Source: Deuterostichococcus epilithicus (Eukaryota > Chlorophyta > Trebouxiophyceae > Prasiolales > Stichococcaceae). Taken from it: DNA of 64,000 nucleotides. The notes below the pieces were generated by a model. The model did not search any database. It was not told where the DNA came from and saw only the letters and a program-made list of their open reading frames with translations. Below are positions 36,033 to 50,564 of the stretch, piece after piece. The translations under genes and the position numbers were made by a program. Within the stretch, counting starts at the first letter, position 1; each line of letters begins with the position of its first letter. The stretch spans positions 1,798,001 through 1,862,000 of the forward strand of contig JAVTLE010000013.1 of NCBI GenBank assembly GCA_033439295.1, read 5' to 3'.

Positions 36033-36870
36033 CTTCCGACCTCGGCCAAGAGAAATCGGGCCAAAGAACACTTGCAGAACCCGTCACGCCCTGCGGAACC
36101 TTTTGCAACGCAAAGCCATGGAGTTGATCAACACGTTGCAGGATCCAGCGTGCGAGCTGCACAAGCAAGAACCTGTTGCGAACACGTTGCCGTCCGCCTA
36201 CAGGGCGGCCTATGCTTTGGCCATAGGGTTTCAGAGGCCCGAATTGGGTGACCCAGGGCAGTTCGCGAAGGAATTTTGGACGCTTCACAGACGCAGTGCC
36301 AACCGCAGGTGCAACAATCGCGTGTCAGTGTTATCTGCTTGGAAGTGAAATTTGAACGCGCGCGTCACAGCGTGGTGCCCACAACCTCAGCACCGACTGC
36401 AAAGCACCCCGTCGTTATTGGAATTGGGACAGTAGCAGATTCGCAGGTGCGTGCCAGTTTGCAAGACTTGAATGAGTCTGTCTCTTCTGCCTCATGTGGA
36501 ACAGCGAACGGCGCTGGAATGCCTGGCTGGCCACCATGCTCTGCAAAGCCCATTGCCACCCAGCCTCGGAGTGCAGGGCAGGCTGCACTGTGGGCAACCA
36601 CTGGTCATGATGCGACTCCCTGTTGGCCTGTCTTGCAAGCGGTTTGACCTACAGCCCGGCCATGGCGCATCCCCATTGAACATTCGGCCACATCGAGCTG
36701 TGGTCCTGTGCTGTACATCCATGTGTTGGCTGCGCATGCTCAGCGTCTGGTGGGAATTCGATGGAGCCAGTGGGATGCTCTCCTACACACCGTCAAGTCC
36801 ATTGCAAGCAGGCTGTGACCACTTGCGCGAGCGTGCTGAACCTCTTCCGGTGCCGCTGGACCGCAGGTGC
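36033..36870. promoter_or_regulatory. Head-to-head intergenic region
   Basis: This 838-bp gap lies between the ClpX (-) and RPT6 (+) starts, both protein-degradation ATPases. A CAG acceptor-like sequence immediately before the RPT6 ATG (36866) suggests a 5' UTR intron. No element is recognised. Confidence 0.4.
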
Positions 36871-40432
<3,562 letters not shown>

Positions 40433-40784
40433 TGCAGATGCTCTACTTTGCAGCGTTCAGTCGACGTATGCCGCCAGGCTCTTTCGTAATGCTAGAGATA
40501 TATTAGTAGGGACAGTACCTGCGTCGCACGCATGAGGCTTGCAAACTAAACTCGCACCACCCCTCATGCACGGACCTCCGTCTGTTAGTCTGTGCTTTCG
40601 AGAGGAGTATGGCGGAGCACCCGTTAGACTCGTCTCCACACCCTCGGTCGGTGAGACAAAATTGCACCAACTGTTTTGGGCGCAGCCACCTTGGATCTTT
40701 TTTGAGATGCCACAAATGACCGCCGTGCAACTCGTTCGGTGACAATTCAGTTTGCACCTGGGGCAGCTCCATCTCTACTGTCTA
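40433..40784. other. Intergenic, tail-to-tail
   Basis: Contains the 3' untranslated regions of RPT6 (+) and the HCNGP gene (-). Nothing else seen. Confidence 0.55.
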
Positions 40785-42233
40785 CTACTTGTTGTCCCAC
40801 CGGCTGCCCTTCGCCTTTGCGGCCGCAGCCGCCGCCTGCATGCGAGCCTTCTGCACCACCGCCGCCACGTCGCCCGCGCCCGCCGCTCCAGACGGCTTGA
40901 GCGACGACGGCCGCGCCTGGCTGCCAGAGTGCTTCGCGCCGCCAGACGCAAAGTCGATGCGGCCACTGGCCACCCGCTCCGCCGCCCGCCGCTCCTGCTC
41001 CTTGTCCCACGCCACTCTCAGCGCCTCGTAGAAGTCCTGCGGGCCACAAACGCACAGCGTGTTGCAGACTGGGAGCCGACGCATGCTTTCGGCTGTTCCT
41101 GTGGCTTGTGAAGCTTCACTGCGCTACGCTGCCTGCGACAACACCTCCCTCTCGAATCCCGCTCAGTCAATGCGCTGGCGTCGCCAGCAACGCCTAGAAT
41201 GCAGACCCTGTAGTGGCTTCAGGGAGATTGGTTCGTGCCGCACTTCCGGGTGCAGGCCCTCCGGGTCGAAAACGTCCTTCGGATAGTTGCTGCCGCTGGA
41301 AACGATGCCGGAGTGGTCCACCATCTTCTGCAGGAAGTCTGGGTTGCGGTAGCCGCGCGAGTGCCGCAGCTCGCTCTTGATCTCGCGGCCCTGCTCTCGC
41401 CGCACCCGCAGGAAGCGTTCAACCTTCTCCTGCGCAAAGAATGTTGTGCACCAGAATGTTGGTATATTGGCAGCCCAACATGACCCCACATACCCCCATG
41501 ACAGCCTCCAGCAGCGCAGATCTGACGGGCCAGCGGCTCACGGGGTGTTGTGATATAGTGGCACGCCACTGTGCCTTGGTGTGGATGCAACATGACGCAT
41601 GACCATGCAGCATGTGGTCGTGTCGGCAATAGACGCTGATCCAGCAAGCTCAAGCGGCTTGCAGCAAGAATCTCTGCAACTTAGTCACTGGCGCGCACCT
41701 TGACCCTGGGGTCACACTCCCCTGGAGGCGGCCGCACCAGCTCTGGCGGCAGCCCGGCCGCCTCCTCCTCTGCCAGGCCGCTGCCGCTGGGGCTGGCCGG
41801 CGGCCATGGAGGGCGGTGGCACTGCCGCCGGGCGCCGGGCTCGCGCTGGGCGCAGCGTCGACCTCCATGGCCGCCGCGCCCCCGGCGGAGTCTGAGGCGT
41901 GCAGCTGCGCGCTCCCTGCATCGTCGTGTGCAGCCGGGTCGAGGTAGCCGCCCACGAGCACCACGCCGACATCCCCCGCCGATCCTGCAGATCCAACTTC
42001 CACTCAGTTGAATGGTGGAGCGTGGCGCCAGGTGAAGGTGTGTCATCTGCGAAACTACACTCTTTGGAGCTGCAACACATTCTGCACGCCATTGACAAGC
42101 GCACGGGTTGAAAAGCCTATGTCATGTGCTGCACCGAGATTGATCAGCAAGGCTGCTGCAACTCGCCTGCGAGGCTGGCCTCCTCGTCATCGTCACTGCC
42201 GTACACGTCCAATCCCAAGCCAAGCGCCGCCAT
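40785..42233 (-). CDS. HCNGP/SAP30BP-like transcription or splicing factor
   Basis: Exons 42233-42167, 41984-41699, 41429-41244 and 41036-40785. The N-terminus is short and acidic (LDVYGSDDDEEASLAG). The HCNGP domain spans exons 2 to 4: ELVRPPPGECDPRVK, EKVERFLRVRREQGREIKSE, SRGYRNPDFLQKMVDHSGI, SNYPKDVFDPE, and DFYEALRVAWDKEQERRAAE. SAP30BP-type proteins act in the nucleus in transcription repression and pre-mRNA splicing. Exon 1 ends at GCAG|GCGAGT, a GC donor. Within exon 2 the reading frame must change by one base between the acidic Ala/Ser-rich part and the Pro-rich ELVRPPP part (about 41800-41830). No plausible intron explains this, so an assembly indel is likely. Confidence 0.8.
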
Positions 42234-42740
42234 GCTGCCACTGACCCCTGGAAAGGGCTCCGCACAGGGGCCTCGCCGTAGCCTCCTCAAGTCAATTTTT
42301 ACAGCCCGCTGCACGGCCAATGCTTTGATGTGCACGGCCTCATTTGCAACTGTCTAGCCGCACAATGCGGCGCCACAGCTCCGCGCAGCCAGCTTGCGCC
42401 TCACGCCAGCAGTGCCGCCAGTCGTGTCTGCAGACGCAAATATGGCTTGTCGAGGCAATTCAGCAATCGCAATGCCACGATGACGGCTGCTTTAAAAGGC
42501 AGAGCGAGTTGCACAGGCAGATGGCAATCGACTGTGGTCTGCAGCGGAGCTGTCGACCTAGGGGTGTGTTGAGCAGACCGGCTTAATGCTGGAAGTGTGC
42601 TGAAAAATATCAGACGAGTCGTGAAAGCCGGGCAGCTTGCCGAAAACCTGCCTGCTCACGTGCCGCAAATTGCCCATCACCTTTCGCCTGCAAGCTGTGA
42701 CAACCGCATTCGCTGGGACGTTTGGGATGCTGCAGCGAGC
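42234..42740. promoter_or_regulatory. Head-to-head intergenic region
   Basis: This 507-bp gap separates the HCNGP (-) and FNBP4-like (+) starts, both probable RNA-processing factors. An in-frame upstream ATG for the plus gene exists at 42597. No specific element seen. Confidence 0.4.
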
Positions 42741-45700
42741 ATGAGCAGCAGAAGGTCTCGCATAGACATTGGGGACGTGCCAGACGACAGCCCTGCTGCA
42801 AAGCGGAGGAGGCATGGTGGGCCACTACTTTTCATCCCCCATCATATTGCACCTGGGATTTGTAGAGGCTAGTGGGGCTGGCACTGACAATTCTGTACGT
42901 TGTGCAGATGCCAACCTGAAGGCCGCAGCTCAGGAGGCTGCGCGGAAAGCGCTGTCATCTGTGACAACAGTGTTTTATGACGACGCGGGAGCGGCAGAAT
43001 CAGGTGAGCCGACGCCAGTGCAATTGACAGCGGTGCTTGTCGCCAGAAGCGTTTTCTAAAGGACGGAGATCTGAACGCCCAGCCACTGCCTCGTGCAGGC
43101 CCAGCTGCCGCGCCTGGACCTGCAGCAGCGCCACGAGCGCCGGCACCGGCGGTCCAGCCAGCTGAGCAGAACGGAACCGCCGCCAGCACTGAGTCTCGTC
43201 AGGAGGAGGCACCAGGCCTCTTGTCCTCGTTGGTGGACTACAGGTGCTACTTTTCTTGTTGACTGCAAACTGCGGCCTGCCAGATCGCGCCAGGGGTGCC
43301 TCTGCGGGGCCACGCAGGGCCTGAAGCATTTGGCCCTGTTTGCATGTCGTAGTCCCATGCTGAACCTAGCGTATGTTCTGCAAGCAGCCACGATGGCTCC
43401 TCGGACGACGAGGGCAGTCAGAATGGCCAGGCAGAGCCGCAGCCGCCCGTCGCTGCTGCAGCGGCACAGCCAAATGGCCACGCGCCTGGTGGCACACGGC
43501 CGGAGGCGAAGGCTGCTTCGGCATCAGCAACTCCCACCATGGACGACGAGGTGGGTGGTGACACCCAGTAATCAGCCTCCTCGGCGCATGCTGTTAGCGT
43601 CTGCCATTGACGGCAGCCGCGTGCTGTGCAAGGTCCGCAGTGTCTCAGGCACAGCTTGGTGCCAGGCTTGGACCCCGGACTGCCATTGTGCGCAAGGCCT
43701 CTTTCTGATCGTGCAGCTTGCGACCTTCATGAGCGACCTGGAATCCAGCGGGCTGCTCAGCGGCGATGACGCGGACGCACAGCAGCCAGCAGCAGAGTCC
43801 GGGGGCGCTGCAGCTGTGGAAGATACTGCACAGCCGGCGATTGCTCTGGAAGCAGGGTCACCCGCTGCAGCAGTGGGGGCGGCGTCAATCAGCGCTACTG
43901 CCGGGCGAGATGCTGCCGCCAGCTCAGCAGCCGGGGCGACCGGCGAACAGGGCAGCGCCGTGATCGGCGGAGGCAGCAGGACCATCGGCGGCGCAGCAGA
44001 CTGCGCCAACGAAGGCGGCAAAGGCGACGCAGGACAGGCAGAGCAACGGGTGCTAGGCCCGCTGGAGGGTCTGCCGGAGTGGGTGGAGGTCATGGACATG
44101 GGCAGCCAGCAGGTGTACTTTTGGCATCCGCCCAGCAACGCCGTTGAGTGGGACCCGCCCCCCGGCGGCACGCCCCGCAATGTGGCGGGCGTGCCGGCAG
44201 CTGCCGGCCCCAAGGCAGACGCTGCTGCTCAGCAGGCCGAGCAGAAGGCGGACGCCGCCGCCACACACGCGGATGGCGCTGCGGCCGCCGCCGATGCGCG
44301 GCTGCGGTCCGCGCCGGCGGACACAGCGGCAGCCGACAGCACAGAGGCAGGCGGACCGGCAATGGCAGCGCAGCCAAGCGGTGCGGCCGCTGAGCAGGGC
44401 CCTGCGGCCGCAGTTGACCCTGCAGCAGCAGACGCTGCTCCAGTCCAGCCGGCAGCCTCTGCGCTGCCGTCGGAAGAGGTGGCTGGGCAGACAGCGCGGC
44501 TGGTCGAGCGGCTGCGGGCGGCAGCAGGCGGCCTGTTTGCGGCGGCGCCCAAGCTCGTGTGGCTCGCCATCGAGGCAGAGATCCGGGCCAAGGTTTGGCA
44601 CCCTTCTCCATCGCCTTTGGACGACGTGCCACCCTGTTGAATTCATGCTGCTCGCTTTGGGTCGTGGTACACGTCTCGTCATTTTCTCGCAAGGCAGCAT
44701 GCAGCAGAATTGCATGTTTGCATACTGCCAGGGCTCCGGGTGAATACACATTTCGACAACACAACAAATTTGCGATCTCAAGCAATAAAGCGTGCCGCTG
44801 CGCAGGACCTGCAGGCCTTCGGCGACCTGCAGCATCAGGCAGCCATGGACGGCGGCGGCGGCGGCGGCCTGACCTGGCAGCGGTACGAGCAGCACGCGAC
44901 GGCGCAGCTGCGGAAGCTGGAGGAGGAACTGCCCGGCGCGATTGCCGAAGCGCAGCAGCTGCAGGTGACGTGCAGCGGAGTTGCCGTGTGGTCACCTGGA
45001 ACTGTCAGCACTGTGACGGCACCTGTCTGCGCTGGCACTCCTGTGCAGTCCGGCCTCGGCAGGGCATGCGCAGAGCGCTGGTCTGGGCGGCTCGCGCGCA
45101 GACCTGCACCAAGGGCCTGCTCACCTTGCAGACGGTCCAGGAGCTGCCAGACAGCGGCTGCACAGCTGCGGCGGCGCACGTCCGTACAACCGTGAGCTCT
45201 GTGACACACTGTTTCTCCTGCAGGCGGCGGCGACGGCAGCAGTGCAGCAGGAGCTCCAGGACGGCGAGAGGGCGGCTGTCATCGCGCCTGGCAGCGATGC
45301 TCAACCGCCGCTGCCCGCTGGCCATGCGCCGCTTCCGCCAGAAGTGGAGGCGCCGCTGCCGCCGGACCCAGCCCCGCCGCCGGACGACGAGCCGCAGCCG
45401 GCCCCGCCCGAAAACGAGCCGGCGCCACTGCCAGGCGCGGGGGCGGCGTCCCTTCCGCAGAGCGGCGGAGCCGCGGCGGCGGCNCGAGGGCCAGCCAACG
45501 GCGAGCCGCGGAGGGCGGTGGCCGCCCCCAGCGCAGCCTCGTCGCACGCACCGCTGCCCAGTCCAGATGGCGGACCGCCTGCAGTCCCGCCGCAGCCAGC
45601 TGCAGAGCCACACGCAGCGGCTGCGCGAGGGCCTGAGATGGCAGCCCCGCTCGAGGATGGCGAGTTGGTCGCGGCGGCGCTGGTGCCGGCCTCGGCTGCG

Positions 45701-48628
45701 CCGCAGCCCGCTGCGGCTCATGCGGACGACAGCACGGACATGGACATGGAGCTTGAGGACTCGCCGGCAGCGCTGGCGCCGGCCGCCAGCAGCCCTGCAG
45801 CAGCCGCCGCCCGGCCGCTGCNGGCGTTCCGGCCCNCCGCCANGTTGCCGCGCCCAGCAGCAGCCGTGGGCGCCTCTGCCGTGGCAGCGGCGGCGGCCGC
45901 GAGCGGCGGGTCGGCCCCGCACACGGCGCCGGTGCCCGCGTGGCCCATGCCCATCGGCGGGCCAATGGCAATGCCCTTCACCTGGTCGTTCTACTACCCG
46001 CCGCCCTATGCGCCGATGCACCCATTCGGCCCGCACGGGCCGCACACGCTGCACCCGATGGCGTTCGCTGCCGGCGCCATGCCCCACCCGCCGGCATACG
46101 GCGCGGCGGTGCCGGCTGCTGAGGCGCCGGCGCCGGCGCCCGGTGGTTCAGTAGATGCGGCCGCTGCCGCGCAGCCGCCGACATATGACCATGCCGGAGC
46201 AGCTCAGCCAATGGCAGCCGAAAACGCAGCGGCCCCGGCATCCGCAGCGGCGACGGCGCCGGCCGAGCAGCGGCGGGAGTACAGGGCACAGCCTGTCAAG
46301 GCAGTGCTCGCAAACGGGGCCAGCCAGCCGCCGCTGCCGGAGGCAGAAGCCCACGAGGCGCCCCCGGAGCCACTGGTGAGCCCGCACACCTGCAGCTGAA
46401 GCTCGTCGTCGTCCCCAGTCTCAGCACCGATTCTTACCTGATCCTTACTGATGCTGGAGAAGGCTTATCCCATTGCGAGATAGCGACCCTGCACACAGCG
46501 GTGCTGCCGGCCCACAGCATGCGTGTGCCTCCGGCAGCCCTACTGCTGTATGGCTGTGGCGGCACTCACGATGCTTCCTCACTGACGCACTGCCGTCGCA
46601 GCCCAGACCAGGCCCGGGATCCACCACTGACGGCCCCGGGGCCATGTCCGTCCACCACCACGTTCATCATCCAGCACGTGCCGCGCAGGCCGGGCAAGGC
46701 GGGCAGCTGGCGGCGAAGCGGGCGAAGCGGGAGAAGGCACCTGTGGGCGTCGGCGTGCTTGGCGTCCGCAAGAAGGGCGTCGGCACCAAGCTGGCCAAGG
46801 GCGCCTCCAGCCTCATCAACAAATGGCAGGCCGTGCAGCAGGTGAGCGGGCCCAGGCTGTGCCTTCGAAGGCTGTCTCGGCTTGGCGGTGGACATGCATG
46901 GAGCCGGCAGCTGCGTCGCCACATGCTCCCCGGCGGCGCGGCCGGCCCCGGGATGCAGCCGCACGGTGAGCGTGGAAGGCCATCAGCGCATGCGCCACAG
47001 GAGTTCAAGGCGGCGGCGGAAGTAGAGGCGGCGGCGGCAGACATGCAAGGGACTGGCAGCCGCTGTGTCGCCGGTTGCTCCCCGGCAATGCAGCCAGTGC
47101 ACACTGGTAGCATCGGCACAGCGAGCGCCGTGGGTTGAGGGCCATCACATTGTGCGCTGCAGGACTTTAAGGCGGCGGAGGAAGCAGCGGAGGCGGCGGA
47201 AGCGGAGGCGGCGGACCCTGAGGCCGGCGAGCGCAAGCGCCTCGCGCAGGCGGAGGAATGGCGCCTGCAGCAGCTGCGCTCCGGGCAGGCCGGCGAGAAT
47301 GCCAATTTCCAGGTGATGCCTGCGGCGTGCCGTGAAATCTTTGCTGCAGCGATTCCAGGAAGGGGTGGCAATGAGACAGCTTGGACGGTGCTGTGGCGCC
47401 GACGGGACAGCACCGAGACAATGGGCGCTGCCTTTGCACCAGTCCTGCAGCCTGCTCGTGACAGTGCTGGGACGCCGCTGAGATGGTACTTCCGCATTTT
47501 GTAGAAAATGGGCGCTGCCACTGCAGGCTTGTGACACTTGCAGTGACGCGGCTGAGACGCTGCCTAGACGCTTTGTCAAGAGAGCGGATTGGGCGCTGCC
47601 ACAGCAGGATTAGTCCTGCAGGCTGCTCGTGACGCTGCTGTGACGCCACGACCCTGCAAAGACGAAAAGGCAGCAGTCCTGCAGGCTGCTCGTGCTGTGC
47701 TGTGACGTCCTCAAGACGGCACCGAGACGTGGTAGCGAGACAAGCGGGATGGGCGCTGCAACTGCAGCAGCAGTGTTGCAAGCTGCTTGTCACATCGCTG
47801 TGAAGCTGACTGTGACGCCGACCAGACATCACCAAGACAGGACGGCGAGTCAGCGGGAGAACAAGTTGACGTTGCAATTGTTAAATATCAAAGGATATGC
47901 AGGTATTTGCCATGACGTCGCAGCAGGCTGTCCGGTGCATCTGAGGCACAGGGCCTGCAGACATGGAGAGCCTGAGCGAATGATGGAATGCTGGACCGGT
48001 CATCATTGTTTGCAGCGGAAGTGGACAGGGAAACAAATTGCCTCGTCAATGCTCTGATCAGAGCTGACGTTTGCGTGTGCTGGCCGCAGCCGGTCGCGGG
48101 CGACTGGCGAGACAAGATCAAGGCTGCCCAAAAGGGAGCTGACGTTTGCGTATGCTGGCCGCAGCCGGTCGCGGGCGACTGGCGAGACAAGATCAAGGCT
48201 GCCCGAAAGGAGGAGAAGCGTGCAGCCAAGAAGGCAGCCAAAGCCAAGACATCAGAGCCTGTGGACCTGGACGCGCTGTCGGCGGCGCTGCCAGCAAACT
48301 GGCGGGCGATGCAGGATCCAGCTTCTGGCGAAATCTATTTCGGCAACATCGCCACCAAGGTGCTTGTAGAATATAGTCGGCATGATGGCTGCCCGACCAA
48401 CTGCGTCCAGCGCATGGCAGCTGGATATGCACTCGTAGTCTGGCAAAGCTGCGAGTCTGTGACGCCTGGAGGGACAGTTGCCTGCGCGTCACCTGGACAT
48501 GTTTGCAGCGAACCATGCTCAGTCGAAGGTTGCAAAAGGGCCTCGCAGTGCGGCCCCAGCGCCAATTTCATCACTGACACGTGTCCTCGTCAATTGCACA
48601 GGAGACGTCATGGGAGCGGCCAACGTGA
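42741..48628 (+). CDS. FNBP4-like protein with two WW domains
   Basis: Eleven exons: 42741-42816, 42908-43003, 43099-43243, 43388-43550, 43717-44592, 44791-44964, 45224-46375, 46602-46841, 47163-47312, 48165-48359 (or from 48090), 48602-48628; 1097 residues (1122 with the longer exon 10). The N-terminus is basic (MSSRRSRIDIG). WW domain 1 is in exon 5 (LPEWVEVMDMGSQQVYFWHP to EWDPP). WW domain 2 is split over exons 10 and 11 (LPANWRAMQDPASGEIYF and ETSWERPT, then stop). Between them lie Ala/Pro-rich low-complexity tracts and a Lys/Arg-rich segment KRAKREK. FNBP4-type proteins bind proline-rich ligands of formins and splicing factors; the role here is inferred. Four ambiguous bases (45484, 45822, 45836, 45843) fall in exon 7. 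Exon 10 has two tandem acceptors. Confidence 0.82.
46906..47200 (+). repeat. Diverged tandem duplication of an intron-exon junction
   Basis: GGCAGCTGCGTCGCC then TGCTCCCCGGC at 46906 recurs as GGCAGCCGCTGTGTCGCC then TGCTCCCCGGC at 47055. Each unit ends in CAG followed by GAGTTCAAGGCGGCGG (47001) or GACTTTAAGGCGGCGG (47163). Only the second copy joins its neighbours in phase. Confidence 0.6.
48061..48210 (+). repeat. 75-bp tandem duplication with duplicated 3' splice site
   Basis: Bases 48061-48129 recur at 48136-48204 with one clear substitution (GTGTGC to GTATGC). Each copy carries the acceptor GGCCGCAG and the exon start encoding PVAGDWRDKIKAA. The period of 75 keeps the frame open through both copies. 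Confidence 0.92.
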
Positions 48629-49256
48629 GCATCATCGCAGGAACGACAAGGGCAGCCCCTGCATCATCAACTTTCAGAGAGTGGCGGCTCCTGACCAGCG
48701 TCATGGTCAGGCCTCAGCCCAGCCGCTGTCAGCAATGATAGGCAAGCAGCAAGAATAACACCACCAATGCTACGAGTACAGGGGGTAGCTACCTAGGTGT
48801 AATTTCTTGCAACGCAGACATTTGAAGCCTGAACCCATCAGCTGTTCAGGCTGCCTCGAGTTCGTGCTCTGCCGATATCATGGTCATCAGCTGTACGTTG
48901 ACAGACAGCAGGTACCAACAACGGTCTCAGCACACAAACTCTGTAAGACACAAGACAAGCACTTTGTCTCGTGAACCAATGAGTCGCACGTTCCACTAAG
49001 ACGCGCACAGTTACAAAGACCACATGCCCATTCAGTTCTTCCAAGTAACCAGCTTGTAGAATTTCATCCACCTGCAGGGCAGTCATCAGCAACCCCGTGG
49101 TTAAGCCGGCATAGCGAGGCGCTCTTAGTGGCATAAGTCAACGCCCGGGAAAGGCTGCCAATGTATCTGACTTGCGATTGCTGCATTTCAGCAGGTTTGA
49201 ACCTTTGACCCCGCCGCCGGAATCGGCTCGAGGCACCTACTGGAACGCGAACTTGA
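48629..49256. other. Intergenic, tail-to-tail
   Basis: Holds the 3' ends of the FNBP4-like gene (+) and the Bet1 gene (-). It is AT-richer than the coding parts. No gene or repeat seen. Confidence 0.55.
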
Positions 49257-50008
49257 TCAGGCGTCGGGTGCACACAGCGCGACGCACCAGTACATGAGGA
49301 AGAAGACACCCAAGACGAACAGCAGCAGGTACAGGAGGTGGTTGCTCTTGCTATGCTTGTACGTCCGGTTCAGCCGCCGCATCGTCTTTGACAGCCCCAT
49401 CCGTGCCTTTTCCAGGGCCTCCTCCTACAGGACACGATGTTCTGTCATTGTCAGTCCATGATGGAAACTACAGCAGAAGGGGCCGCCTGTGTCCATGTCG
49501 GATGCTCCAGCTGCCTGACCATAACGACACGCTGATGTGGCGCAGATGCCATGCATCGGATGCCACACATTCATCTCCGGCGGGAGGCCAGCACCCTTAC
49601 CAGGCTGGCTGTGATGCTGTGTTGCAGTGTCTGCTCCTCATGGATGGCGTTCGACACCTGCGGCAGGTAGGCGGCCTACGTCGGCTTTTCCTCGTGGTGC
49701 CGAGCTTGCATCGCGGCAAGGTTCCGTTGCCGTCTGAGGGTGGGCGGTGGTGTGCTTCCACCCACCTGCTTCAGTTGGCTAAGCTGACCGCGCAGGCCAT
49801 CAATTTCGGTGTCGAGGTCGAACTGATTCCCCGGGTCGACGCTGATCTGCACCTGATCCGAGGGCCCCGGTCGACTGGACAAGCCGCCCCTGTACACGGT
49901 ACAATGGCTTCAGTGTGATGTGATGGCGCATCGGTGTGCACGGCAACGGGCAGGGAGCAAGAACCCCCACCTGCTGCTGAAGCCTCCCCCTGCCCAGGGG
50001 CCAGACAT
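49257..50008 (-). CDS. BET1: Bet1-type SNARE
   Basis: Four exons: 50008-49971, 49889-49766, 49657-49601, 49424-49257; 128 residues, the usual length for Bet1. The start MSGPWAGGGFSSRGG is Gly-rich. A SNARE motif runs across exons 2 to 4 (DLDTEIDGLRGQLSQLKQ, VSNAIHEEQTLQHSITASL, EEALEKARMGLSKTMRRLNR). A C-terminal membrane anchor follows (LLYLLLFVLGVFFLMYW) with a short lumenal tail, which makes it a type IV tail-anchored protein. The segment LSKTMRRL before the anchor closely resembles animal Bet1. Bet1 acts as a Q-SNARE in ER-to-Golgi vesicle fusion. All phases fit and all introns are GT-AG. Confidence 0.85.
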
Positions 50009-50564
50009 CCCTTGAAGGATGACTGAATTCTGATCCAAGACCGTTCGACGGTCGCCGTGTCGTTGCACACCCCAGCAATCTTGCCGTCGTATGGTGCTGA
50101 TCCAAAGATCGTTGCAACTTGCAACCCCTGTGGAAGATGGACTACCCTTTCATTTCTGCAGAAATGGATACCAAACAGACCACAAGCTGACCTGGCCTGC
50201 CTTATATCAACTGCTGCACACCGTATCGAGGCAGCTGGACTCAGGCAGAGTGGTGGCACGAAGCTGTGCGCGCGTGACGACCGGGCAAGTATAGTGCAAA
50301 CATCCAGAATGAAAATCTTTATGTGATAGCTTTTGCAGGGCATGCTCACAAGGGTTCACCGCTGCACTCGTCCACTCGACATGCACACGAAGCTGACGTG
50401 GCAGCTTCGTCTGATCGGACTCTGGAGCTCCGGCAAAAAGCCCTGCAATCCTGCATTCAGCAGCAGTCTGCCACAGCGTAGAGCTGCAGAACGACGGATA
50501 TCTCCGCCTTCGCGTATTAGGCAGTGTACCAGCACATAACACAACGTCGTAGGGCGGCACAAAA
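50009..50564. promoter_or_regulatory. Head-to-head intergenic region
   Basis: This 556-bp gap separates the Bet1 (-) and ribulose-phosphate epimerase (+) starts. No element or further gene recognised. Confidence 0.4.

Noticed and set aside
45005-46087. 360-codon minus frame opposite FNBP4-like exon 7
   Set aside because: Arg-rich shadow of an Ala/Pro-coding strand, without start context or domain.
48061-48210. CRISPR-like direct repeat
   Set aside because: Only two copies of a coding unit with no spacers, in a eukaryotic gene.
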